Assembly: GCF_003148465.1 (NCBI RefSeq)
Contig: NZ_QGGI01000001.1
Location: forward strand, 221,170-285,169
Length of the DNA stretch: 64,000 nt
Direction of reading: 5' to 3'
DNA from: Oceanotoga teriensis
Lineage (GTDB): Bacteria > Thermotogota > Thermotogae > Petrotogales > Petrotogaceae
This document shows positions 16,953 through 25,343 of this stretch, piece after piece. The first letter of the stretch is position 1, and every line of letters starts with the position of its first letter. Below the pieces are notes generated by a model, which saw nothing but the letters and a program-made list of their open reading frames with translations, did not search any database and was not told the DNA's origin. Both the position numbers and the translations under genes were made by a program.

Positions 16953-17695
16953 GAATAGGAATAATTGGAGGCACTTCTGAATCAAAAGAATTGGCAAATT
17001 TTTTATATGATAAAAATATCAAATTCAATATACATTTCAAAAATATATATTCAAAATTTAATAATAATACTATTAATTCAAGAATTAATAGTATAAGATT
17101 TTTTAATAATAAAATTATTGTAAAAACTGATAAAACTTATTTCTATGATCTTTTGATAGATATGTCTCATCCATTTGCAAAAAATATAAAAAAATTATAT
17201 ATAAATTTACCTAAAAATAAAGTTTTAAGATTTTCCAGAGGATCTTCAAACTTTGATAAAAAATATTATGGTTATGACACTATGACAATGAACATAATAA
17301 AAAAACATACTAAAATCCTAAGTTTAATGGGTTATAAAGGAACAACTGAAATAATTAAAAGTTTAAATAAAATTTCTGATATTAATAACTTTTTAATAGT
17401 CAGTAGAAGTATTGAAAAAATTAATTATGGTATAAACTTTAATTTTGAACCTTCTAAAATATTCGATATTGAATGGTTTGAAGAAATAATTAAAAAATAT
17501 GATATTTCATGTGTTTTAATAAAAGATTCTGGTTCTCAATCAAAAACAAAAGAAAAAATTGAATTTTTTCTTTCTAAAAATATTGAAATATTTCTTTTAT
17601 CATATAAAGAAAACACAAATAAAAAAATTTTCTATGATATGGAAAAATTAAAAAAATATATTATGAAAAAGGTGAATTTTATTGAAAAAATATAA
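16949..17695 (+). CDS. cbiJ: Cobalt-precorrin-6A reductase CbiJ
   Basis: Reduces the corrin macrocycle at C-18/C-19 using NAD(P)H. The 248-residue protein begins with the nucleotide-binding loop IGIIGGTSESKELANFL, has LIDMSHPFA (a family landmark) at about residue 70, FSRGSS, and LVSRS- and LIKDSGSQSKTKEK-type segments near the end. The middle is rich in Lys, Asn and Ile, like the rest of this genome. It starts in the cbiH stop (ATGA), and the ribosome site of the next gene lies inside its last codons. Confidence 0.92.
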   Translation: MRIGIIGGTSESKELANFLYDKNIKFNIHFKNIYSKFNNNTINSRINSIRFFNNKIIVKTDKTYFYDLLIDMSHPFAKNIKKLYINLPKNKVLRFSRGSSNFDKKYYGYDTMTMNIIKKHTKILSLMGYKGTTEIIKSLNKISDINNFLIVSRSIEKINYGINFNFEPSKIFDIEWFEEIIKKYDISCVLIKDSGSQSKTKEKIEFFLSKNIEIFLLSYKENTNKKIFYDMEKLKKYIMKKVNFIEKI

Positions 17696-18695
17696 TATAT
17701 CTTATTTAATATTATTTTTACTTCTTTTTATAAGTATTGTTTTTTATACTTCAAAAGGATTTATTGAAATACCATTTTTTACAACTATAAAAATGATTTT
17801 TTCTGAAATATCTAATAATTCTTTAAAAGATGAATTCATGAAATTTTGGTATGTTATTTTTGAAGTTAGAATACCAAGAATATTGACTTCTACAATAGCA
17901 GGTGCAGCTTTAGGTTTATCTGGATTAATATTTCAAGCTGTTTTATTGAATCCTCTCGCAGATCCTTATATATTAGGAGTATCATCAGGAGCTTCATTTG
18001 GAGCAGCTTTAGCTTTATTATTTAATATTCAAATTTTTGGTCTTTTTACAATATCTTTCTTTTCCTTTATGTTTGCAATTTTAAGTTTAATATTAACTCT
18101 ATGTATATCATATACAAATAAAAAAATAACTAAAACATCATTAATATTATCTGGAATAATTGTCAATTCATTTTTTTCTGCCGGCTTGAGTTTTATGAAA
18201 TATTTGGCTGATGAAGAAGTTGGCTCAATAGTATTTTGGTTGATGGGATCTTTTACTTCAAAATCATGGGATGATTTTATAATGATTTCTTCAGTATTTT
18301 TTCCAACTTTAATAATTATATATTTTTTTGCAGATAAGATGAATATTCTATCTCTTGGAGACAGAAATGCAAAGAATTTAGGAATAAATACAACTTTAAT
18401 AAGAGTTTTTTTGCTCATCATAGCTTCTTTATTGAGTGCTATTGTAGTTTCAAGGACAGGCATAATTGGTTTTGTTGGTTTGATAATACCACATATATGT
18501 AGATTTATATGGGGTTCTGATAATAAAAAATTGATTTTTTATACCCCTTTAGTGGGAGCTTTATTATTATCATTTGCTGATAATTTTATAAGAATAATTC
18601 TTCCTGTAGAATTGCCTATTGGAATTTTAACTTCTCTAACTGGAGCACCTTTCTTTGTTTTCGTTATGAGAAAGAAAATAAGGAGGCATTCTTAA
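17682..18695 (+). CDS. btuC: Corrinoid ABC transporter permease (BtuC/FecCD family)
   Basis: Membrane subunit of a vitamin B12-type importer, 337 residues, with about ten hydrophobic helices. The family motifs RIPRILTSTIAGAALGLSGLIFQ, NPLADPYILGVSSGASFGA and RTGIIGFVGLIIPHICR (ATPase-coupling loop) are seen. FecCD permeases also carry siderophores and haem, so the corrinoid assignment rests on its position between cbiJ and cbiA. The start is TTG at 17682, supported by AAGGTG 7 bases upstream; it overlaps cbiJ by 14 bases. Confidence 0.9.
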   Translation: MKKYNISYLILFLLLFISIVFYTSKGFIEIPFFTTIKMIFSEISNNSLKDEFMKFWYVIFEVRIPRILTSTIAGAALGLSGLIFQAVLLNPLADPYILGVSSGASFGAALALLFNIQIFGLFTISFFSFMFAILSLILTLCISYTNKKITKTSLILSGIIVNSFFSAGLSFMKYLADEEVGSIVFWLMGSFTSKSWDDFIMISSVFFPTLIIIYFFADKMNILSLGDRNAKNLGINTTLIRVFLLIIASLLSAIVVSRTGIIGFVGLIIPHICRFIWGSDNKKLIFYTPLVGALLLSFADNFIRIILPVELPIGILTSLTGAPFFVFVMRKKIRRHS

Positions 18696-19486
18696 TGATA
18701 CTCGAAACAGTGAATCTAAATTATTCAATAAATGAACATGAAATATTAAAAAATGTGAATTTATGTTTTGAAGAAGGAAAATTTTATGGAATACTTGGCC
18801 CTAATGGTGCGGGTAAAAGTACTTTTATAGATATAATTTCGGCAATTAAAAATAATTATAAAGGTAAAGTTTTTTTAAACGGGAAAAATATAAAAGAATT
18901 ACATTTAAAAGAAGTTGCCAAAATGATTTCATTAGTTCCACAAAATTTTTATCTTGATTTTCCTTTTTCAATAAAAGAAATACTTTTGATGGGACGTCAT
19001 CCACACAAAAAATTTTTAAAAGGATATTCTGAAGAAGATTATTTAATGGTTGATAAAATATATAACAAATTTAATTTTAACCTTTTAAACAATAATTCAG
19101 TTATGGAATTAAGTGGAGGAGAAAAGCAAAGAGTATTTTTTGCAAAAGCACTTGTTCAAGATACTCCAATAGTACTTTTAGATGAATCCACTTCAAATCT
19201 TGATATTTATTATACTCATATGCTTTTAAAAGATATGAAAAATTTAGTTAAAACTCAAAATAAAACTGTAATTTCTATATTTCATGATATTAACTGTGCA
19301 ATAAATTATTGCGATGAATTAATATTTATGAAAAATGGTCAAATAATAACAAAAGGACCTTTATCAGAAACGATAAATGAGGATAATCTTTTTAATTTAT
19401 ATAATATGAATTTTAAAATATTTAAAAACAAAAATAAAATAATTTCCATTATACCAGAGGAGGAAAATTTATATGAAAAAATTTAG
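18695..19486 (+). CDS. btuD: Corrinoid ABC transporter ATPase (BtuD-like)
   Basis: Energising subunit of the importer, 263 residues. Walker A GPNGAGKST, the Q-loop region VPQNF, signature LSGGEKQR, Walker B VLLDEST and the switch histidine (SIFHDIN) are intact. It starts in the stop codon of the permease (TAATG) and overlaps the binding-protein gene by 14 bases. Specificity is inferred from context. Confidence 0.92.
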   Translation: MILETVNLNYSINEHEILKNVNLCFEEGKFYGILGPNGAGKSTFIDIISAIKNNYKGKVFLNGKNIKELHLKEVAKMISLVPQNFYLDFPFSIKEILLMGRHPHKKFLKGYSEEDYLMVDKIYNKFNFNLLNNNSVMELSGGEKQRVFFAKALVQDTPIVLLDESTSNLDIYYTHMLLKDMKNLVKTQNKTVISIFHDINCAINYCDELIFMKNGQIITKGPLSETINEDNLFNLYNMNFKIFKNKNKIISIIPEEENLYEKI

Positions 19487-20720
19487 TATTTTGTTTATCT
19501 TTTTATTGATCACACTTTTATCATTTGCATATCCATATACATTTACAGATGATTCTGGAAATGTAATAAAGGTTGATAAACCTTTTAAAAGAATAATTTC
19601 ATTGTATGGAGGTCATACAGAAAACATATTTTATATGGAAGCAAAGGATTCTTTAATAGCTGTATCAACTAGTGAAGCTTTTCCACCAAATTTTAAAAAT
19701 CTTCCAGCAATAAGTTATAAAGAAGATGTTGAAAAATTTATCTCTTTAAATCCAGATCTTGTATTAATAAGACCTATGATTTATAGAAGATATGGTGATT
19801 TAGTTGAAAAATTAGAAGCTTTTGGAATTACAGTTGTTTCATTACAGCCTGAAACATTTGATGATGTATTTCCTTATTGGGAAAAACTTGGAATTTTAAC
19901 TGGTAAAATAGATGAATCAAAAGCTTTAATAAAAGAATTTGAATTAAAAGTAAATAAACTACCAAAAATAGAACAAAATGATTTAACTGAGATATTTTTT
20001 GAATCTATACATAAAAATTTTAAAACAACTGCAAATGGTTCAATTGCCGATTATGTTTTAAAAAGATCTGGTCTTTTTAATGTAGCTGATGAAGCTATTC
20101 AAGTAGTTGAAGGCTCTACTATATCTGAATTCTCAAAAGAACAATTAATTGAAAATGGAGATAAAGTAGAATATTATATCGCTCAAAAAGGAGCTATGAA
20201 TAAAATAAGTAAAGATATAATAAAAAATGAATCTGGTTTTAATGCTATTAAAGCAGTCAGAAATGATAATATAATAATAATAGATGAAAAAATAATTTCA
20301 AGACCTACTCCAAGAGTTTATTATTCTATTGTTGAATTTTATAAATTGATTCATAATGATTATTTAACTTCAAATCATTATTTATATAATGATGAAAAAG
20401 TATCTAAAATATCTTTTTCAACTATTGCTATAGATTTTTTAATGATTCCTTTTAAAACTCCTGAATATTTCAAAAAAGAAATCAATAAAGATGGTCATTT
20501 ATTTGGAGATTTCTCTGATATAAACTACAGAGATATTCAGCATTTATATGCTGAAACTGCTTTTTATAATGATATTGTTGATAGTAAATCAAATAAATTC
20601 GAACCTAATTCAATTTTATCTTCAAATGATATTAATTCTTATTTGAGCAGAATTTTAAATGAAACTGTTAATGAAAATATAGTTACAAATAAAGATCTTA
20701 TAGATTTTTTAAGAAAGTGA
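19473..20720 (+). CDS. btuF: Corrinoid-binding periplasmic protein (BtuF-like), enlarged
   Basis: Substrate-binding protein of the importer. A signal peptide (residues 1 to about 19, ending SFAYP) without a lipobox cysteine is followed by the cluster A-2 type binding domain (YTFTDDSGNVIKVDKPFKRIISL; NPDLVLIRP; LGILTGKIDESKALI). At 415 residues it is longer than the usual 270-350; about 110-120 residues after residue 295 have no obvious counterpart. How it is held at the cell surface is unclear; the extra part might help. GAGGAGG supports the ATG. B12 specificity is inferred from the operon. Confidence 0.88.
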   Translation: MKKFSILFIFLLITLLSFAYPYTFTDDSGNVIKVDKPFKRIISLYGGHTENIFYMEAKDSLIAVSTSEAFPPNFKNLPAISYKEDVEKFISLNPDLVLIRPMIYRRYGDLVEKLEAFGITVVSLQPETFDDVFPYWEKLGILTGKIDESKALIKEFELKVNKLPKIEQNDLTEIFFESIHKNFKTTANGSIADYVLKRSGLFNVADEAIQVVEGSTISEFSKEQLIENGDKVEYYIAQKGAMNKISKDIIKNESGFNAIKAVRNDNIIIIDEKIISRPTPRVYYSIVEFYKLIHNDYLTSNHYLYNDEKVSKISFSTIAIDFLMIPFKTPEYFKKEINKDGHLFGDFSDINYRDIQHLYAETAFYNDIVDSKSNKFEPNSILSSNDINSYLSRILNETVNENIVTNKDLIDFLRK

Positions 20721-20721
20721 G

Positions 20722-22017
20722 ATGAGAAAAATTAAATCATTTTTTATTACATCTTTATTTACTGGTTCTGGAAAAACAACTTTTACTATGGGATTATTAA
20801 ACCTTTTGAAAAAAGATGTTATTTCATTTAAAACAGGACCAGATTTTATAGATCCTATTTTACACATGAAAATAACTGGTAAAAAAAGTTATAATTTAGA
20901 TTCTTTTTTCTTAGATAAAGATAGATTAAATAATCATTTTTATGGAATATGTAAAGAAAATAAAAATGAAAATATTGTTATAGAGGGAGCAATGGGTCTT
21001 CTCGATGGGGTAAGAAAAAATGAGGCTTCTTCTGATGATATAGCTTCAAAATTAGAATTACCAGTAACATTATTGATAGAAAGTTATCCTTCTATTCATA
21101 CTATTGGGCCAATAATAAATGGAATTAAAAATTCAGCTCGTTCAAATATTAAAAGTATAATAATAACAAAAAGCAAATCAGAGAAGATGTTTAATTTACA
21201 GAAAAAAAGTATAATTGAAGAAACTGGAATTAAAAATGTTTTTAGATTTCCTAAATCTGATTTATTAAATATTAAAGATAGACATCTTGGTTTAAATATA
21301 CATGAAGATGATTTTTTGAAAGTTGCTGAAAATGCTTCTAAATTGATACGAGACAATATAGATATCAATATTTTATCTCATCAAATAAACTTAAATTATG
21401 ATTCTGAAAAAATTTTTAATAAAAATAAACTCGATTATAAAAATAAAAAAATAGCAATTTCAAAAGATGAAGCTTTTAATTTTTTATATGAAGATAATTT
21501 GAAATATTTTGAAGATAAAGGTTTAGAAATACTTTATTTTTCACCTTTAAATGATAAAGAAATTCCAGATGCTGATTTCTATTATTTTACAGGCGGATAT
21601 CCAGAATTATTTTTAAAAAAATTATCAAAAAATAAATCGATGTTAAGATCTGTAAATAAAATTTGCAATTCAGAAAAACCAGTAATTGCTGAATGTGGTG
21701 GTTTTATGTACTTGAGCAAATCTATAAATAATTATAAAATGGTTGGATTTTTTGATTGTGATAGTTATATGCAAAATAGAATGTTTAAAACTTTTGGATA
21801 TCAAAATATAAAACTAAATGATTTTGAAATAAAGGGTCATGAATTCCATTATAGCGATATGAATTATAATGAAGAAATAAATGCTTTTAATATAATCATG
21901 GAATCATCTAAAAATACTTTTAAAAGTGGAATATTGAAAAATAAAACATTGGGAAGTTATTCTCATTTATATTTTAAATCTTCTTCAAAGGAGGAACTTT
22001 TATGGGAATTCCTATAA
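20722..22017 (+). CDS. cbiA: Cobyrinate a,c-diamide synthase CbiA
   Basis: Glutamine- and ATP-dependent amidation of the a and c side chains of cobyrinate. The N-terminal half has the P-loop TGSGKTTFTMG (about residues 14-24) and KTGPDFIDP; the C-terminal half is a class I glutamine amidotransferase domain with AECGGFMYLS (nucleophilic Cys at about 318) and KGHEFHYS (His). The length of 431 is a little shorter than average. It starts 1 base after the btuF stop with only a weak ribosome site, so coupling is probable; it overlaps cbiP by 16 bases. Confidence 0.96.
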   Translation: MRKIKSFFITSLFTGSGKTTFTMGLLNLLKKDVISFKTGPDFIDPILHMKITGKKSYNLDSFFLDKDRLNNHFYGICKENKNENIVIEGAMGLLDGVRKNEASSDDIASKLELPVTLLIESYPSIHTIGPIINGIKNSARSNIKSIIITKSKSEKMFNLQKKSIIEETGIKNVFRFPKSDLLNIKDRHLGLNIHEDDFLKVAENASKLIRDNIDINILSHQINLNYDSEKIFNKNKLDYKNKKIAISKDEAFNFLYEDNLKYFEDKGLEILYFSPLNDKEIPDADFYYFTGGYPELFLKKLSKNKSMLRSVNKICNSEKPVIAECGGFMYLSKSINNYKMVGFFDCDSYMQNRMFKTFGYQNIKLNDFEIKGHEFHYSDMNYNEEINAFNIIMESSKNTFKSGILKNKTLGSYSHLYFKSSSKEELLWEFL

Positions 22018-23435
22018 TGATAGTTGGTACATCTTCTGATGCAGGAAAAACTTTGATTTCAACAGTAATATGTAATCATTTAACAGAATTAGGTTTTAAA
22101 GTTGCTCCTTTCAAAATGCAGAATATGTCATTAAATTCAATGTGCTCAATAGAAGGTGGAGAAATGAGTGTTGCTCAATATATTCAAGCTATTGCTTGTA
22201 AAAAGCTCCCTTCTGTAAGATTTAATCCTATTCTTTTAAAACCAGAAAATGGAAAAACTTATGTGATTTTTAATGGTAAATATTATAATAAATATTCTCC
22301 AAAAGACTATATGTCTGATAGAAAAAAAGAATTTTTTGATAAAGGTATTAATATTTTAAATCAATTATTAGATGAGAATGATTATGTAATAATCGAAGGA
22401 GCTGGTAGTCCAGCAGAAGTAAATTTAATGAAATATGATATAACAAATATGGCTGTTGCTAAAGCTGTAAAAGCTCATACTATTATTGTAACTGATATAA
22501 ATTTAGGAGGATCTTTTGCAAGTATTGTTGGCACCATGGAAATTTTTAATGAAGAAGAAAAAAATTTAGTGAAAGGTTTTATATTTAATAAATATTATGG
22601 AAAAAAAGAAATGCTTGATGATGGATTAAAATATTTATTAGACAAATATAATAAACCAACTTTGGGAATAGTTCCTTATGCAAAACATAATATTCCTGAT
22701 GAAGATTCAATGAAAAAATGGAATTTTGAATCTGGTGATATTGATATAAGAATAATAAAAACCCCTCATATATCTAATTTTGCTGATTTTGATCCTTTAT
22801 CTTGGAAAAATGGAATAAAATACATAGAAAAACCAGATAATTCAATTCCAGATCTTTTGATAATTCCAGGTTCAAAGTCTACTGTTGAAGATTTAAAATG
22901 GCTTAGAATAAATGGATTTGATGATTATATTTTAAAATGCAAACAAAATAATTCCATTATAATGGGAATTTGTGGTGGATTTCAAATGTTAACTGAAAAT
23001 ATTGAAGATAATTTTGAAAATAATGAAAATATTGAAGGAATTGGATTAATACCTTTAAAAACTATATTTAAAAAAGAAAAAATAACAGGTATAAAAAAAG
23101 GATATTTAAATTTTTTGAATTCCAATTATGATATAGAAGGATTTGAAATAAGACATGGTCATACTGAAACAAATGATCATTATTTTTGCACAATAAAAGA
23201 TATTAATGGTAATGAATATAAAGATGGTTTCATAAAAGAAAATGTAATAGGAACCTATATGCATGGTTTATTTAACAATGACCATTTTACAGATGATTTT
23301 TTGAATTTCTTGAGAACTAAAAAAGGATTATCCATAAAAAAATATAATTCTTATTCTTTATATGATCAAATTAACAACTTTTCAAAAGAAATATCTAAAC
23401 ATATAAATTTTGAGGATATTTTATCATGGCATTAA
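22002..23435 (+). CDS. cbiP: Cobyric acid synthase CbiP
   Basis: Amidates the b, d, e and g side chains of adenosylcobyrinate a,c-diamide. The 477-residue protein has the P-loop-like VGTSSDAGKTLI, PFKMQNMSLNS, EGAGSPAEVNL, the synthase-amidotransferase junction IPGSKSTVEDL, MGICGGFQML with the catalytic Cys, and EIRHGHTE with the His; these are CbiP/CobQ landmarks. AAAGGAGG stands before the ATG. CbiP acts on adenosylated substrate, in keeping with btuR at the head of the locus. Confidence 0.97.
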   Translation: MGIPIMIVGTSSDAGKTLISTVICNHLTELGFKVAPFKMQNMSLNSMCSIEGGEMSVAQYIQAIACKKLPSVRFNPILLKPENGKTYVIFNGKYYNKYSPKDYMSDRKKEFFDKGINILNQLLDENDYVIIEGAGSPAEVNLMKYDITNMAVAKAVKAHTIIVTDINLGGSFASIVGTMEIFNEEEKNLVKGFIFNKYYGKKEMLDDGLKYLLDKYNKPTLGIVPYAKHNIPDEDSMKKWNFESGDIDIRIIKTPHISNFADFDPLSWKNGIKYIEKPDNSIPDLLIIPGSKSTVEDLKWLRINGFDDYILKCKQNNSIIMGICGGFQMLTENIEDNFENNENIEGIGLIPLKTIFKKEKITGIKKGYLNFLNSNYDIEGFEIRHGHTETNDHYFCTIKDINGNEYKDGFIKENVIGTYMHGLFNNDHFTDDFLNFLRTKKGLSIKKYNSYSLYDQINNFSKEISKHINFEDILSWH

Positions 23436-24337
23436 TTATTTCTTTTTTTATAGATTTGATTTTTGGAGAACCATATTTAATCTTTCACCCTGTATATTAT
23501 ATGGGAAAATTTATATCTTTCTTTGATAAAAAATTCAAACATTCTATTTTTTTTGGTTTTTTGAGTTTTATTTTAATAGAAGCTTTTTTTATGGGATTAT
23601 TATTTTTGATTTCTAAATTGAATATGATATTTTCAATAATAATATATATTTTCTTTATAAGTTCTTCTTTTGCTATTTCTTCATTATATACTCATGTAAA
23701 AAAATGTGACACTGATGATTTAAGTAAATTGAGATATAATGTTTCAATGATAGTTAGTAGAGATACTTCCAAGCTTTCAAAAAAAGAACTTTATTCGGCA
23801 GCAGTTGAAACATTGGCAGAAAATTATGTTGATTCTGTTCTATCTCCTATATTTTATTATTTTTTATTTGGTGTTTATGGAATAGTATTCTTTAGAATAG
23901 CAAACACAATGGATGCTATGATTGGATATAGAAATGAAAAATATGAAAAATATGGTAAATTTGCTGCAAGAACAGATGATGTATTAAATTTTATTCCTGC
24001 AAGATTGAGTTATTTATTTTTTGTATTATTTTCTCCTATTAAAGTAAGTAAATCATTTTTTAAATTCGGAAAAATAAAAATAAATGGAACTAAATCTATG
24101 TCTTGTATGGCAGGACTTTTAAAAGTGAATTTAAAAAAAGAAGGTGTTTATAATATAAATCCTGAATATGATTTACCGGATCAAAAATCTCTAAAAAAAT
24201 CTTTAATGTATTATATATTTATATGCATACTAACTATTTTGATCGGAGTGATTTTATTATGGCTTATGAAAAGTTTTTACATGTTAAACATGGAGGAAAT
24301 GTTCCTCTTTCCTGGATTGATTTTTCTATATCTGTAA
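23426..24337 (+). CDS. cbiB: Adenosylcobinamide-phosphate synthase CbiB
   Basis: Membrane enzyme that joins adenosylcobyric acid with aminopropanol (phosphate). Several hydrophobic helices and the markers DLIFGEPYLIFHPVYYMG, VSRDTSKLSK, AAVETLAENYVDSVLSPIFYY and RIANTMDAMIGYRNEKY identify the family. At 303 residues it is near normal length. The last 26 residues after the final helix are read from DNA that also encodes the start of cobD in another frame (79-base overlap), so the tail is probably not conserved. Confidence 0.94.
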   Translation: MALIISFFIDLIFGEPYLIFHPVYYMGKFISFFDKKFKHSIFFGFLSFILIEAFFMGLLFLISKLNMIFSIIIYIFFISSSFAISSLYTHVKKCDTDDLSKLRYNVSMIVSRDTSKLSKKELYSAAVETLAENYVDSVLSPIFYYFLFGVYGIVFFRIANTMDAMIGYRNEKYEKYGKFAARTDDVLNFIPARLSYLFFVLFSPIKVSKSFFKFGKIKINGTKSMSCMAGLLKVNLKKEGVYNINPEYDLPDQKSLKKSLMYYIFICILTILIGVILLWLMKSFYMLNMEEMFLFPGLIFLYL

Positions 24338-25215
24338 ATCCATTTTTTCCAAAATTTTTTGATAATTATGAAATAGAACTAAATACTCTTTCTTCAAGAT
24401 ATATTTATTTTGAAGATATAGAAGAGTCTATAAGTAAAAAAATATCTCATGATATAAACTTATGTGCTGGAACTACTGAATCTCTTTATCTTTTAAATAT
24501 GGCTTTTAATAATGATGTAGTAATAGAAAAAGGATCTTATGGAGAATATGAAAGAGTTGCAAAATTGTTCAATAAAAATGTACATATAGTTGATTCTGTA
24601 ATGAATCATGAATATAATAATTGTATTGTAATTTTAAATAATCCAAAAAATCCAAATGGAGATTTTTTAAATTATAATACTATAAAAAATTTTGTTGAAT
24701 CAAATTTATCAAAAAATAATATTCCTGTACTTGATGATGCTTTTTTGGATTTCATACTTTTTGATTCTAATGATTGGGAAAAAAAATGGACATTTGAGGG
24801 AGCTATTCATCTAAGAACATATACAAAATCTTATTCTTTACCAGGAATAAGAGTAGGTTATTTTATAGACCCTTATGATAAAATGAAAAAATTCAAAATG
24901 CCTTGGAGTATAGGTTCAATAGGAAAATTGTTTTTAATCAAGATGTTAAAAGATGATGGTGAATTTTTAAAATATTCTATGAATTTATTGGATATTGAAA
25001 GAAGAAGGATAAATGCCATACTTGATACAGATAATAAATCTCCTTTTTTCTTTTGCAGAGTTAATAATAAAAAAGAATTGATAGAAGTCTTAAATAATAA
25101 TAAAATGATGGTAAGAGATTGTTCTTCATTTGGTTATGATAGTTTTATAAGATTTGGTATTAGAAAACACTTTGAAAATAATAAATTAATAGATATTTTA
25201 AAAAATTACATTTGA
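24259..25215 (+). CDS. cobD: Threonine-phosphate decarboxylase-like aminotransferase CobD
   Basis: PLP enzyme of the aspartate aminotransferase fold, expected to make aminopropanol phosphate from threonine phosphate for CbiB. HGGNVP at the N-terminus, WIDFSISVNPFFP, ILNNPKNPNGDFL, DDAFLDF, and TKSYSLPGIRVGY with the PLP-binding lysine identify the family. About 318 residues. ATG 24259 has GGAGTG 8 bases upstream; earlier in-frame starts lie deeper in cbiB and add residues foreign to the family. It is the last gene of the operon; no cobU, cobS, cobT or cobC gene follows. Confidence 0.93.
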   Translation: MAYEKFLHVKHGGNVPLSWIDFSISVNPFFPKFFDNYEIELNTLSSRYIYFEDIEESISKKISHDINLCAGTTESLYLLNMAFNNDVVIEKGSYGEYERVAKLFNKNVHIVDSVMNHEYNNCIVILNNPKNPNGDFLNYNTIKNFVESNLSKNNIPVLDDAFLDFILFDSNDWEKKWTFEGAIHLRTYTKSYSLPGIRVGYFIDPYDKMKKFKMPWSIGSIGKLFLIKMLKDDGEFLKYSMNLLDIERRRINAILDTDNKSPFFFCRVNNKKELIEVLNNNKMMVRDCSSFGYDSFIRFGIRKHFENNKLIDILKNYI

Positions 25216-25265
25216 AAAGAATAAATCATTGTTATATATTTTATATGACAATGATTTATTCTTTT
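25215..25265 (+). terminator. Terminator of the cobalamin operon
   Basis: An 18-base stem (AAAAGAATAAATCATTGT, 25215-25232, with its complement at 25248-25265). The right arm ends in CTTTT, but the T-tail beyond it is short. Confidence 0.8.
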
Positions 25266-25266
25266 G

Positions 25267-25295
25267 TTGAAATGATAAATTAATTAGTGTATAAT
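25267..25295 (+). promoter_or_regulatory. Promoter of the ABC exporter gene
   Basis: TTGAAA (25267-25272), a 17-base spacer and TATAAT (25290-25295), placed directly behind the terminator of the cobalamin operon. Confidence 0.8.
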
Positions 25296-25343
25296 TTTTA
25301 ATGATTAACATTTAAAAATTATTTGTAAGGGGGCTTAATTGTT

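Noticed and set aside
17682-20720. The ABC importer as a siderophore or haem system
   Set aside because: The FecCD family alone would allow it, but the three genes are embedded by overlaps between cbiJ and cbiA under a B12 riboswitch, which favours corrinoids.
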